A stretch of DNA of 64,000 bases from CALCHA01 sp035548175 (GTDB taxonomy: Bacteria > Planctomycetota > Phycisphaerae > WQYP01), in contig DASZTO010000052.1 of assembly GCA_035548175.1 (NCBI GenBank), positions 1-64,000 of the forward strand. The letters run 5' to 3'. Under the pieces are notes generated by a model, which worked only from the letters and a program-made list of their open reading frames with translations, did not search any database and was not told where the DNA came from. Below, piece after piece: positions 1-8,893 of the stretch. Numbering within the stretch: the first letter of the stretch is position 1; each line of letters starts with the position of its first letter. A program made the position numbers and the translations under genes.

Positions 1-117
1 CAGCAGATTCGCGCCGCGTATCTCTGCGATGACGGCCGGGCGGAAAAATACTGGAATCTCCCCCGTCCCCACCGCCACGCCGTCGGCGGCGGCCGGCTGA
101 ATTCAGCCGCCGCTTAG
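1..117 (+). CDS. C-terminal end of an unidentified protein (partial)
   Basis: An open frame enters from the left edge and runs 38 codons to a TAG at 115-117, overlapping the last bases of the minus-strand PIN remnant. The visible tail contains AEKYWNLPRPHRH and ends in LNSAAA. I do not recognise a family. It is kept because no gene on the other strand explains these bases, but a chance open frame of this length is possible in GC-rich DNA. Confidence 0.3.
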   Translation, partial: QQIRAAYLCDDGRAEKYWNLPRPHRHAVGGGRLNSAAA

Positions 118-326
118 GGTGCAAGTACGGACATGCACCCTTCTTCACGGGCTGGATCATCAGCCAATTCCACACCGACGTAAAGTTCCGCGAGGTTCAC
201 ACGGCTCGACATGAGCGTCTCACCACCGGCCAGCAATTGACGAATCATGGCCTCGGCAGGCGCCCGATAGCGCCGTCCGTGCTTCCCTCCCAGGTCCAGA
301 AATACGGTCGTATCGAGCAGGGCCAT
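114..326 (-). pseudogene. VapC-like PIN-domain toxin, truncated
   Basis: This is the N-terminal half of a PIN-domain ribonuclease toxin. The first acidic residue lies in LLDTTVFLDL and the conserved Glu in NLAELYVG. The frame stops after 70 residues, whereas VapC proteins are usually about 130, so the later acidic residues of the metal site are absent. The other minus-strand frames of the remaining 113 bases give no convincing continuation, so a deletion is more likely than a simple frameshift. The ATG at 326 shares one base with the antitoxin stop (TGATG) and follows a GGAAGAGGAA ribosome site. The toxin is probably inactive. Confidence 0.6.
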
Positions 327-553
327 CAATTCCTCTTCCGGCTGCGGCGAAGACGGCCACTGACTTGTTCCTCGACCGCGTCTACGAACGCCTTGCTCAT
401 CGGCGCCTTTTCAATGGCCTTGATCCATCCATCCAAATCGAAAGGCGGAGGGATACGCCGTTTAATTACCTGGCTGAAAGACTCATTCTTCTGTTTCGCC
501 AGTTTCAATCGTCGATAAGCTTCGAGGTCGATGCTGATGGTTTTTGTCGCCAT
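326..553 (-). CDS. vapB: VapB-type antitoxin
   Basis: This 75-residue protein begins MATKTISIDLEAYRRLK and continues with NESFSQVIKRR, the pattern of VapB/UPF0330-type antitoxins: an N-terminal DNA-binding part followed by a charged toxin-binding tail. The start at 553 is chosen over an upstream ATG because GGAG lies just before it. It is translationally coupled to the truncated PIN toxin. With a disabled partner it may persist only as a DNA-binding protein acting on its own promoter, where short palindromes are present. Confidence 0.7.
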   Translation of the reverse strand: MATKTISIDLEAYRRLKLAKQKNESFSQVIKRRIPPPFDLDGWIKAIEKAPMSKAFVDAVEEQVSGRLRRSRKRN

Positions 554-568
554 GTGATACTCCATGCA

Positions 569-590
569 TGTACGTACACATCCTAAGGAT
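569..590. promoter_or_regulatory. Two adjacent palindromes upstream of vapB
   Basis: A perfect 10-bp palindrome TGTACGTACA (569-578) is followed almost directly by ATCCTAAGGAT (580-590). Both lie just upstream of the antitoxin start. VapB proteins usually autorepress through short inverted repeats at this position, so this is a candidate operator. The role is inferred from position only. Confidence 0.45.
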
Positions 591-611
591 GCCGCTCGTG
601 CGGGGGTCAAC

Positions 612-1055
612 TCACCATCGGAGGGTCCAAAAATCACGACCTTCGGTGGTATAGCCCGCCTGCGCGTAGAGGGCCTGGGCGGCGGCGTTTGCGTGGGCGA
701 CTTCCAGGTGGAGCGCGTGGCAGGCGTGGGTGCGGGCGGCGGTGAGGGCGTGCTGGAGGGCGGCTTTGGCGAGGCCCTGGCGGCGGTGGGGGGGGAGGAT
801 GAAGAGTTCGTCGAGCAGGGCGGTTTTGCCGCCGCGTTCGAGGCTGTAGGAGAAGGTGAGGACGAAGTAGCCGGCGACGTGGGCGTCGCGGTGGATGAGG
901 GTGACGAGGCCGAGCGTTGGTGCGATTAAGAGTTCGCGCAGGGCCGCGGCACAGGCAGGATCGAACCGCAAATGCTCCTCGGCGTAGAAGGCCCGCATCA
1001 TTTCCAACAGGAGGGCTTCGTCGGCGGAGGCGGCGCGGGTGAAGGAGACGATCAC
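612..1055 (-). CDS. GNAT family N-acetyltransferase
   Basis: This 147-residue protein has the GNAT fold signature. The acetyl-CoA-binding segment LDELFILPPHRRQGLAKAAL contains the R-x-x-G-L/I-A pattern, and a C-terminal LEVAHANAAAQALYAQAGY matches the last conserved motif. It should transfer an acetyl group from acetyl-CoA to a small molecule or protein amine; the substrate cannot be told from sequence. Translation starts at a GTG preceded by GAGG. It lies 7 bases after the upstream secreted protein and is probably cotranscribed with it. Confidence 0.85.
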   Translation of the reverse strand: MIVSFTRAASADEALLLEMMRAFYAEEHLRFDPACAAALRELLIAPTLGLVTLIHRDAHVAGYFVLTFSYSLERGGKTALLDELFILPPHRRQGLAKAALQHALTAARTHACHALHLEVAHANAAAQALYAQAGYTTEGRDFWTLRW

Positions 1056-1062
1056 GGTTGCC

Positions 1063-2190
1063 TCAGCTTTGGGTGAGCTTTTTGCGCAGCTCCATGGCTT
1101 TGGGCGTGCCGATGATTTCCAGCGCCCGGGTGGCGATCATGACGCGGCGCAGGGCGTCGTCGCTGATGTAGGAGACGTCGAGCGCTTCGAGGGCCCAGTC
1201 GATGCGGTGGCGGAGTTCTCCGGGGGCGTCTTTGCGGGCGTCGCGCAGGAGCGGTTCGATCTGGATGCCCATTTTCACCAGCGCCGGGTGGGCGGCTTCG
1301 CGGGCGGTCATGTTTTCATCGCCGGATCCGAGGTCCTTCAAGAGGTCTGGAACGGTGGAGGCGTCGATGGGGACAGGCTTCACGTTGGCGTCTATCCAGG
1401 CGACGGTGTCGTCCATGCCGTTGACGAGGGTCTGGAAGGCGGCGGGGATATCGGTCTTGGGATCGGCTTTGGCGCAGGCGGTCAACGCGGCGGCGATTTC
1501 GTCGGCGGTGGGTTTGGGCACGTCGGCGGCGGCGACGGGGTGCACCTCGACATTCATCACGCCCCAGTTTTCATCGATCAGGTCCTGCAGATTGAGGCCG
1601 GTGAATTGCAGGAGGGCTTGCGCGTCTTTGTGCGGCACGAGAAAGTGCAGGTGATAGACGGCGTCCATCGGTTCGAGCTGCGGCGGTCCGGGCTCGGGAT
1701 AGTGGTAGCCCAGGGAATTGTGGGAAATGGAACCGCCGGCGGCTTCGAGCTGATCGCCGGGGACGACGGAGGGGTAGTTCTGGGTTTTCTCCCCTTTGAA
1801 CTGGGGATTGTCGGGGAGGTTGCAGAAGGTGGCGTAGAGGAGGGTGGGTCCGCCGTGGAGGCCGATGCGGAGGAAATCGGGGCCGATGGGGGCGGGCTTG
1901 AGGTCTTCCTGGGTGATCTGGGTGCTGCCGTCCCAGGAGCGGAGGATGAGCAGGTCGCAGGAGATGTCGAGGAAATCGTGCGGGGGGATTTTGTCGGCGG
2001 TGATGGTGAGGGTGTCGCGGTTGAAGGGGCCGTGGAAGTGGAGGTTGCCGACGGGGGTGGTGTCGGTGTCGGGGGAGGAGTAGGCGAGGGGCACAGCGGC
2101 GGTGGGGGGGCTGGAATCAGCGGCGTGGAGCGCGTTGGGCAGGGCGAGCGCCGCCGCGGCGCAGAGCGCAACGGTCATGGAACGAAGCAT
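1063..2190 (-). CDS. Secreted protein of unknown function
   Basis: This 375-residue protein begins with a clear signal peptide (MLRSMTVALCAAAALALPNALHA) and is probably exported. The start at 2190 follows AGAGGAGG at good spacing; a longer upstream frame is rejected. The first half of the mature part is rich in beta-type segments (GNLHFHGPF, LLILRSWDGS, LRIGLHGGP), which loosely suggests a galactose-binding-like or planctomycete-specific secreted domain. The second half is helical and contains repeated Ala/Leu-rich segments. I do not recognise a named family. The GNAT gene follows after 7 bases. Confidence 0.7.
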   Translation of the reverse strand: MLRSMTVALCAAAALALPNALHAADSSPPTAAVPLAYSSPDTDTTPVGNLHFHGPFNRDTLTITADKIPPHDFLDISCDLLILRSWDGSTQITQEDLKPAPIGPDFLRIGLHGGPTLLYATFCNLPDNPQFKGEKTQNYPSVVPGDQLEAAGGSISHNSLGYHYPEPGPPQLEPMDAVYHLHFLVPHKDAQALLQFTGLNLQDLIDENWGVMNVEVHPVAAADVPKPTADEIAAALTACAKADPKTDIPAAFQTLVNGMDDTVAWIDANVKPVPIDASTVPDLLKDLGSGDENMTAREAAHPALVKMGIQIEPLLRDARKDAPGELRHRIDWALEALDVSYISDDALRRVMIATRALEIIGTPKAMELRKKLTQS

Positions 2191-2335
2191 GGGTGTATCC
2201 TCCTCTGAAATCCCTCTGCGGGGCATGATACTCAGAGAAGATGCGATGGGCAGCAAAAAATTTCACAGGAGGCGCGGCCCGGAGGCCGCGGTCCTGTGGA
2301 AGGGACGGTGGGAAGGATTTTTTGACGGGGGGGAA

Positions 2336-3640
2336 TCAGTCATCCGCGAGGAGGTGTTCGGTGGGGATGGCGCGGAAGACTTCTTCGGTGCTGGTTTCGC
2401 CGAGGGCGACTTTCATGAGTGCGGCGTGGCGGAACTCGATCATCTTTTCGGTCAGGGCGCGCTGGCGGATTTCGCGGGTGGTGTGGTTCTCGGCGATGAG
2501 ATTGCGCAGGGTGCGGCTGACGGGCATGAGCTCGAAGACCGCGGTGCGGCCGGCGTAACCGGTCATGAGACAGGCGTCGCAGCCGCGGGGGGCCCAGAGC
2601 ACTTTGCCGTCGCGCGGGGAGAGCAGGTGGGCGATCTCGTCAAAGGTATGCGGGGCGTCGGCGAGATCGAAGGCGGTGCGGCACCTGGGACAGAGCGTGC
2701 GCACGAGGCGCTGGGCGACCACCGCACGCAGGGCGGTGGCGAGGAAATGCGAATGAACTCCCAGGGCCCGCATGGACTGGACGGCGCCGGCGGCGGCGGT
2801 GGCGTGGATCGTGGCCAGCACGAGATGGCCGGAGTTGGCGGCGCGGATGGCGATCGAGGCGGTTTCGGGATCACGGATTTCGCCGATCATGATGACGTCG
2901 GGGCTCTGGCGCATGACGGCGCGGAGCAGGTCGGAGAAGTTGAGGTCGATGGCGGGGTTGACCTGGCTTTGGCGGACGCCTTCGAGGGTGTACTCAATGG
3001 GGTCTTCGATGGTGTTGATTTTCTTTTTGCCGGTGTTGAGCTGCTGGAGGCAGGCGTAGAGCGAAGCGGTTTTTCCCGAGCCGGTGGGTCCGGTGAAGAG
3101 CACGAGACCGCCGGGGGCTTCGAGGGTGCTGGCGAGCAGTCCGCGCTGGGCGCGGAGCAGGCCGAGGGAGTCGAGGGTGAAACGCTTGCTGGTGCGGTCG
3201 AGGAGGCGGATGGAGAGGTCTTCGCCGAAGGCGGTGGGGATGGCGGCGATGCGCAGGTCGAAGACGGTGCTGTTTTCGTCGCCGTGGGTGTAAATCCAGC
3301 GGCCATCCTGGGGGCGGCGGCGTTCGGTGAGATCGAGGTTGGCGCGGGTTTTGATCAGGGTGATGGCGCGCTTGCCATATTCAGGGGAGAGGATGGCGAT
3401 GGGACGCATGATGCCCAGGTGGCGGGCCTGCACGAGGACGTGCTGCTCGTTGACGCAGAAGCAGATATCGCTGGCCTGGAGATTGACGGCGAATTCGAGA
3501 AGGCGCTCGACGCCGGCTTCGGGGGAGAGCGAGGTCACATCGAGCAGCGCGACGGGCGCCGGCGCGGCGACGGGGGGAACGGCGGGCTGGACTGGAGGAA
3601 ACGTGGCGGTGGGGGAGCTGGGCGAAAAAAGCGTGGTCAT
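2336..3640 (-). CDS. gspE: GspE/PilB-type secretion or pilus ATPase
   Basis: This 434-residue ATPase powers assembly of a type II secretion or type IV pilus system. Walker A GPTGSGKT is at 184-191, the Asp box follows (INTIEDPIEY), and Walker B DVIMIGEIRD is at 248-257. A zinc-binding tetracysteine is present (CPRC 317-320, CDAC 354-357), as in GspE and PilB but not PilT. The N-terminal domain is short and begins with a Pro/Ala-rich stretch. The neighbouring upstream gene encodes a STAS protein 63 bases away; pseudopilin genes are found much later in the window at 60.3 kb. Which machine it serves cannot be decided here. Confidence 0.92.
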   Translation of the reverse strand: MTTLFSPSSPTATFPPVQPAVPPVAAPAPVALLDVTSLSPEAGVERLLEFAVNLQASDICFCVNEQHVLVQARHLGIMRPIAILSPEYGKRAITLIKTRANLDLTERRRPQDGRWIYTHGDENSTVFDLRIAAIPTAFGEDLSIRLLDRTSKRFTLDSLGLLRAQRGLLASTLEAPGGLVLFTGPTGSGKTASLYACLQQLNTGKKKINTIEDPIEYTLEGVRQSQVNPAIDLNFSDLLRAVMRQSPDVIMIGEIRDPETASIAIRAANSGHLVLATIHATAAAGAVQSMRALGVHSHFLATALRAVVAQRLVRTLCPRCRTAFDLADAPHTFDEIAHLLSPRDGKVLWAPRGCDACLMTGYAGRTAVFELMPVSRTLRNLIAENHTTREIRQRALTEKMIEFRHAALMKVALGETSTEEVFRAIPTEHLLADD

Positions 3641-3703
3641 CGGGGATCACCGTGTAAGGGGCCTGGATCGGGATGCCTGGAACGAAAGGATGCCTCGGAT
3701 GGA

Positions 3704-4102
3704 TCAGGAGACGGCGGTTTTGCGGCGGGCGCGTTTGGCGGCGGCCGGCTCGGGAATGGCTTCGAGGCCGGCCTGGGCGTGGTCGGCCATGGGAACGACG
3801 CGTTCGAGCTTGAGCAGGTTGAGGAGGTTGCGGACCTGGGGCTGGAGGGAGTGCATGGCGAGGAAACCGCCGGCGTTGCGGAAGGTTTTTTGCGAGGTGA
3901 TCAGCCAGCCGATGGCGGTGGAATCGAGGTAGGAGAGGCGGTCCATGTCGAGCAGGACGCGGCGGGCGGCCCAGTTGGGTCCGAGGATTTGCTCGAAGGG
4001 GGCGGGTCCGGCGACGGCGAAATCGAGGGCCGTCGCTTCTCCCTCGGCGGCCAGGTGATAGACGCCGGCATCTTCGGAAAGCAGGAAAAGTTTGAATGGC
4101 AC
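3704..4102 (-). CDS. STAS-domain protein (anti-sigma factor antagonist-like)
   Basis: This 132-residue protein carries a STAS domain with the characteristic segment YLDSTAIGWL; Ser61 sits where SpoIIAA-type proteins are phosphorylated. It likely acts by binding a partner kinase or anti-sigma factor. The C-terminal tail is basic (KRARRKTAVS) and extends beyond the domain. It precedes the GspE-type ATPase in the same direction, which hints at control of surface-structure assembly, but no cognate kinase or sigma factor is adjacent. Confidence 0.8.
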   Translation of the reverse strand: MPFKLFLLSEDAGVYHLAAEGEATALDFAVAGPAPFEQILGPNWAARRVLLDMDRLSYLDSTAIGWLITSQKTFRNAGGFLAMHSLQPQVRNLLNLLKLERVVPMADHAQAGLEAIPEPAAAKRARRKTAVS

Positions 4103-4287
4103 GAGGACCTCCGCGGAATGCCTGGACGAAGTGGTGCGGCGCGCCAGCGCCCGCCGATGGGGAACCTATCGGCCGAGCGGTTCGGGCACTTTGGCAAGAG
4201 GGGCGGTTTCGCGGATTTTCGGACCTCTTGAGGAGCCAGGATCTTCAATCGGCCATGCAGGTCAGCCCTGCGTGCCTCATCAGCCCC

Positions 4288-5430
4288 TCAAAACTCAGCG
4301 GGCCCCCTCCCCGCCGCCAGCCCCAGCAGAAACATTTCCCACTCGGCGGCGCGAAGGGACCAATCGAAGGTTCGACGGGCGTAGTCGACGTGCTCGCGGC
4401 GGCGCGCTTCCTCGGCGTCGGGTTCGTTGCGCTGCCGCTGCGCTTCCTCGACGGTCGCCTCGATGAAATGTCGGGCGAATTCTTCCATCGAGCCGGTGCG
4501 ATCGACGAGGCGCGCCCGGCCGGCGCATGTTTCGGGCAGCGCCCCCAGCGAACTGGTCACGATGCTGCAACCGGCGGCCATCGCTTCCATGGCGCTGATG
4601 CACGCGGTTTCTTCGTAGGTGTTGGGGTAGCAAAGCATCGAGATGCCGCGCATGTGACCGGCCAATTCCGGCTGCGGCAGGTTGCCGATGTAGTCGATGC
4701 CGTCGGTTTTTCGGCAGGCGTCATAGAGCGCCCGCGCGTCGGCCGATTCCGCCAGGCGGTCGACGAAATAGACCTGCAATCCGGAAAAGACCCGGAGGCG
4801 CGCGCCCGGCACGCGGCGACGGATTTCCGGAAAGATGGATATCAGCACGCTCAGACCGCGAAAGGGAGTGCTGGTGTACGCCAGCACCGGCGGCCAGGGC
4901 TTATCCGGAAGGACCGGGGCGGCAGGGGGGTAGAGCGCCTGGAAGGCCGGTGCCATGCCGTAGCGCACCACGGCGAGTTTGCCCGCCACACCCGGGAAAG
5001 CGGCGGCGAACTGCCGGCGCTGCCAGTCGCTGACGGTCACGACCGCATCGAGCGCTGCCTGCTCGCGGGGATCGTGCAGCGGCCCGAGCACTGACTGATT
5101 GGGCGTGTCGGCGGACCAGAAAACGAGGCGCGTTTTTTCCGGGAGCAGCCCGCGTAGCGCCGGCGCCGCTCCCGCGCGCTGGACCACGATGAGCACATCC
5201 GCATCCAGCCGCGCGATCGCCGGGCCGCGCAAGAAGCCGCGCCCGAGACACTCGACTCCCGCGATGGTCTGATTTCCCGCGGCCCCCGTGAGGTATGCGA
5301 CTTCGTGGCCGCGCCGCGCCAACTCCATCGCCAGGTAACACGCCGCCGACTGCGTCCCGCCGAGCGGCCGCTCGAACACGGACCCGACGTGATAATCCGC
5401 ATGGTTGGGATCGTAGAAGAGGATGCGCAT
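4288..5430 (-). CDS. Glycosyltransferase family 4 (GT-B fold)
   Basis: This 380-residue protein starts at an ATG preceded by AAAGGAG. The N-terminal part MRILFYDPNH...PLGGTQSAACYLAMELARRGHEV is the acceptor-side Rossmann domain of group 1 glycosyltransferases. The C-terminal part has the donor-binding E-x7-E motif (YEETACISAMEAMAAGCS) followed by TSSLGALPE. It should move a sugar from a nucleotide-sugar donor onto a glycan or lipid at the cytoplasmic membrane. No other glycan gene is adjacent, so the product is unknown. Confidence 0.88.
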   Translation of the reverse strand: MRILFYDPNHADYHVGSVFERPLGGTQSAACYLAMELARRGHEVAYLTGAAGNQTIAGVECLGRGFLRGPAIARLDADVLIVVQRAGAAPALRGLLPEKTRLVFWSADTPNQSVLGPLHDPREQAALDAVVTVSDWQRRQFAAAFPGVAGKLAVVRYGMAPAFQALYPPAAPVLPDKPWPPVLAYTSTPFRGLSVLISIFPEIRRRVPGARLRVFSGLQVYFVDRLAESADARALYDACRKTDGIDYIGNLPQPELAGHMRGISMLCYPNTYEETACISAMEAMAAGCSIVTSSLGALPETCAGRARLVDRTGSMEEFARHFIEATVEEAQRQRNEPDAEEARRREHVDYARRTFDWSLRAAEWEMFLLGLAAGRGPAEF

Positions 5431-5476
5431 GCGCGCTCCTTTCGGCTCGCGTTGCAGCATCGTGCGAGGGGCGATT

Positions 5477-6892
5477 TTACACGACCCCCGCCACGCCGGT
5501 TTCGATCGGCTGGCTGACGAACTCGCGCGGATCGGTGATGTGGCCGGTCAGGGCGCTGGCGGCGACCGTCAGCGGGCTGGCGAGGAAGACCGATGCCGCC
5601 ATGGAGCCCATGCGACCGGGGAAGTTGCGGTTGGTCGTCGAGATGCACACTTCGGCGTTGTTGAGCCGCCCGAAGGTATCCGCCGGCCCGCCCAGGCAGG
5701 CCGAGCAGCCCGACGCGCCCATGTTACAGCCGGCATCGCGCAGGATGTCCTCGACCGATTTTTCATTGGGGCCTTTGGGCACGCCGCGCAGGTTCAGCCG
5801 CTTCATGTCAGCGTGCACCTCGGTCGATCCCGGCACCACGTAAGTGGGAATCTTGACGGTGTTCCCCTTCAAAATGTTCGCCGCCATGATCATGTCGGTG
5901 ATTTTTCCGCCCGTGCACGACCCGATGTACGCCTGGTCCAGCTTCACATCGCGGCAATTGTGGGCGGTGTCCTTGTTGTCGGGCGAGTGCGGCTTGGCGA
6001 CCATCGGCTCCATGATCGACAGGTCGTAATCCCCTTCGTATTCATACACGGCGCCGGGATCATCCTTGAAGACCTCCCACTGCTTCACGCGCGAACGCTT
6101 CCGCACGTACTGGAGCGTTTTCTCATCGACATCGCACACGCCGTTCTTACCGCCCGCTTCGATGGCCATGTTGGTCAGGGTCATGCGGTCTTCGAGGGTC
6201 AGCGAGGCGATTCCCTCACCCGCGAAATACATGCTCTTGTAGGTGGCGCCGGAGACGGAGATGTCGCCGATGACCGCGAGGATCAGGTCCTTGGCGGTCA
6301 GGTAGGAGGGAATCTGGCCGTGGAAAGTGAAGCGCATGGTGGGCGGCACTTTGAGCCAGGTTTTGCCGGTGCCGAGGGTGAAGGCCGCATCGGTATTGCC
6401 GACGCCGGTGGCGAACATGCCGAAAGCCCCGGCGGTGCAGGTGTGCGAATCGGTGCCCAGCATGATCTCGCCGGGGCGCACGTGGCCTTCCTCGGGGAGG
6501 GCTTTGTGGCAGACGCCCTTGTAGCTGGTCCGGGTGGGGTCGAGATAAGGATTCGGTTTGCCGGGATTCATCGAGACGAATTCCGGATCGTAGTAGTAGG
6601 GCAGGTCCTGCTCTTTGACGAAATCGCGAAGAATCTGGATGTTGCGGTGGCACTTGTCGTCGGCGGTGAAGATGTAGTGATCCGGGATGATCACCACCTT
6701 GTTCTTGTCCCACACCCGGGCGTTCCTGCCGAACTCTTTGTGAAAAATGCCGATCGTCCCGGGGCCGCAGACATCGTGGGTCATGAGCACGTCGACATCC
6801 ACCCAGATGTTCTCACCGGGGCGGACATGTTCGCGGCCGGCGTGCCTGGCGAGTATTTTTTCGGTCATCGTCATGGGCTGGGAAGAGGGCAT
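5477..6892 (-). CDS. leuC: 3-isopropylmalate dehydratase large subunit
   Basis: This 471-residue aconitase-family enzyme matches LeuC in length. It isomerises 2-isopropylmalate to 3-isopropylmalate in leucine synthesis. Substrate and 4Fe-4S residues are visible: GTDSHTCTAGAFG, the first cluster Cys in IGSCTGG, and the C-x2-C pair in GCSACLGGP. The start at 6892 follows AGGAG at ideal spacing. The small subunit LeuD is not adjacent. Homoaconitase large subunits share these motifs, so the alternative is a HacA-like enzyme, but LeuC is more likely. Confidence 0.9.
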   Translation of the reverse strand: MPSSQPMTMTEKILARHAGREHVRPGENIWVDVDVLMTHDVCGPGTIGIFHKEFGRNARVWDKNKVVIIPDHYIFTADDKCHRNIQILRDFVKEQDLPYYYDPEFVSMNPGKPNPYLDPTRTSYKGVCHKALPEEGHVRPGEIMLGTDSHTCTAGAFGMFATGVGNTDAAFTLGTGKTWLKVPPTMRFTFHGQIPSYLTAKDLILAVIGDISVSGATYKSMYFAGEGIASLTLEDRMTLTNMAIEAGGKNGVCDVDEKTLQYVRKRSRVKQWEVFKDDPGAVYEYEGDYDLSIMEPMVAKPHSPDNKDTAHNCRDVKLDQAYIGSCTGGKITDMIMAANILKGNTVKIPTYVVPGSTEVHADMKRLNLRGVPKGPNEKSVEDILRDAGCNMGASGCSACLGGPADTFGRLNNAEVCISTTNRNFPGRMGSMAASVFLASPLTVAASALTGHITDPREFVSQPIETGVAGVV

Positions 6893-6982
6893 GGATCGCT
6901 CCTGCGAGGCAATGGCTGAGTAAAAATCGAGTCCCTGAGTATAGCACGCCGGCCCCTGGCGATGCACAGATTTTCGGGGCGT

Positions 6983-8845
6983 TTACGCGGCGCCCGGGGC
7001 CGGCGGGGCGGCAGGTGCGTCCGCTGCCGGCGCCGCCGCGATGGCCGCCCCGGGATTTGTGGCGGCCGGCTCGTCGAGGTACACCTCGGTGATGGGCTGG
7101 GCATCCACCGATCGCCGCAGCAGCAGGTACATGATCGTGTGGCTGGAAAAGTAATAGGAGATCACGTACGCCCCGCAGCAGGAGATCAGCAGGAACAGCC
7201 AGAAGTGCAGGAACAGCGCGCCGAGGTATTCCGGCCAGCTCATCGCCCACCAGTTGATGGGGGAGATCAGGTGCATGAACGCCGGCGCGGGCCAGAGGGT
7301 ATCCAGCTTCGCCACGCCGGAGTAGGCCCCGTAGTGATACCCCAGCAGCGACATGCCCCACCCCGCGAAGGTGTGGGTGAGGATCAGCAGCAGGTAGAGC
7401 GCGAAGGAGACGAACAGCAGCGTCACCACGCCGTAGATCAGGGAAACGGTGGTGTAAAACAGCAAGCGCCACGGACGATCGTAGACGTAGGCGAAGGCGC
7501 GGGACATCGCATCGAACGCGTCGGCCCCTTCCACCGCCAGCGTGGGGTAGAGCAGGTTGAATCCGCCGAGGATGCCCAGCAGCAGGAGCATGAGCACGAA
7601 ACCCACGGCGAGAAAGAGGATGAAAATCGCGCCGAGGATGACCGGCCCGACAAAGGGGATGGCCCCCAGTAGCGCCGCGACCGCCATCAGGATGCCGATG
7701 GCCAGCAGGATCAGAAAGGGCGCGATCGGGGTTTTGATGAATGTCCACAGACGCCCGCCGGCGAAGCGGAACACTTCCGCGAGGGGGGCTCGTTCAATTC
7801 CTGCCAGTTCGAGCGCGGAGAGGCGTGCGATCACGGCGCCGGTGAAGGCGACGACCACGAGTGCAAAGACCGCCAGCGTCACCAGCGAGAGCAGGTACAT
7901 GGCGCGATACGCGATCATTTTGGTCCAGCCGCTCCAGGTATCGGCGTTGGCCGGGCGGTATTGCATGGGAGCGGTGGCGGTGAACAGCCAGGAGGGGGCG
8001 GTGATGGTCATGTTGGCGAGGCAACCGGCGACGGTGTCGGAGCGCCAGAGGCGGTCGCCGCTGGTGGTGAAGAGCGATCCGGAGACGGCGGCGGCGTCGC
8101 CGGAGTTGGCGTTCAATCCGCCGTCGGTGGTGAGGGTGTCCTGGCGGACGGGTGAGACGCGCACGAAGGAGAGGGTGTTATCGATGAGCAGATCGAATTG
8201 GCGGAGTTCGTAGGCGAGGAAGGCGTCAAAGATGCCGCGGCCGGCCATGGCGCGGGCGTTGGTGATCGAGGAATAGAGTCTACCGGCCGCCGCGGCGCGT
8301 TCCTGCTGCTCGAGTTCGGCGGGCGTCGGGGTGCCCGGGGGCAGGCCTGCGCCATCGGGCACTTCGTGCGTCAGGCGGTCCCGGTGCGCGGCGTTCACCT
8401 CGTCATGAAATCGCCGTTCGTAGGATTCCTTGAGCAGCCGATACATGGCCCGCGGATCGTCGTTGACCCGCGCCATCTGCTCCTGCCCGAGCGAGGTGTC
8501 GTTCATTGATTCGAGGCTCAGCGCGGAGCGCAAATTCTCCGTGCGCTGGCGAAGCTGGTCGTCGCGCGCCCGGGCGAAGGCCTCGGGCTTCTGCGTCTGG
8601 TAGCGTTCGATTTCGCCCACGTAGACCTGCGGTCCCCACACGGCGTCAAAAAGCCGGCCGGCGCCGTAGAGCAGCAGAATGGCCATGAGCGCGAGGAAAA
8701 TCTTCGCCGGGTTGATCGCCAGCCGAAACCCGCGGAACAGGTGAATAAACTCAAACAGATTCTCCCACCGCACCGCGACCACCGTCACATGCCGCGGCGG
8801 CGCCGGCTGGGGAGAGGAGGGGAGGAGGAGAGGAGGCTGGGACAT
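6983..8845 (-). CDS. Large polytopic membrane protein, unknown function
   Basis: This 620-residue protein has one TM segment near residue 50 (FLALMAILLLYGAGRLF), a roughly 270-residue soluble region rich in charged residues, then about six TM segments in the second half (for example LLSLVTLAVFALVVVAFTGAVIA). The C-terminus is Ala/Pro-rich. Two long hydrophobic pairs separated by a motif with PWRLLFYTT recall planctomycete conserved membrane proteins, but I cannot name a family. The gene ends 90 bases before leuC begins. Confidence 0.7.
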   Translation of the reverse strand: MSQPPLLLPSSPQPAPPRHVTVVAVRWENLFEFIHLFRGFRLAINPAKIFLALMAILLLYGAGRLFDAVWGPQVYVGEIERYQTQKPEAFARARDDQLRQRTENLRSALSLESMNDTSLGQEQMARVNDDPRAMYRLLKESYERRFHDEVNAAHRDRLTHEVPDGAGLPPGTPTPAELEQQERAAAAGRLYSSITNARAMAGRGIFDAFLAYELRQFDLLIDNTLSFVRVSPVRQDTLTTDGGLNANSGDAAAVSGSLFTTSGDRLWRSDTVAGCLANMTITAPSWLFTATAPMQYRPANADTWSGWTKMIAYRAMYLLSLVTLAVFALVVVAFTGAVIARLSALELAGIERAPLAEVFRFAGGRLWTFIKTPIAPFLILLAIGILMAVAALLGAIPFVGPVILGAIFILFLAVGFVLMLLLLGILGGFNLLYPTLAVEGADAFDAMSRAFAYVYDRPWRLLFYTTVSLIYGVVTLLFVSFALYLLLILTHTFAGWGMSLLGYHYGAYSGVAKLDTLWPAPAFMHLISPINWWAMSWPEYLGALFLHFWLFLLISCCGAYVISYYFSSHTIMYLLLRRSVDAQPITEVYLDEPAATNPGAAIAAAPAADAPAAPPAPGAA

Positions 8846-8893
8846 AAGACCTCGGGAAAATTTGGAAAAGATTGTCCAAGTCTGGCGCGCGGC

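Noticed and set aside
1039..4231. Long Gly/Val-rich open frames on the plus strand
   Set aside because: They are antisense to the secreted protein and the GspE gene and have low-complexity sequence caused by the GC-rich third positions.
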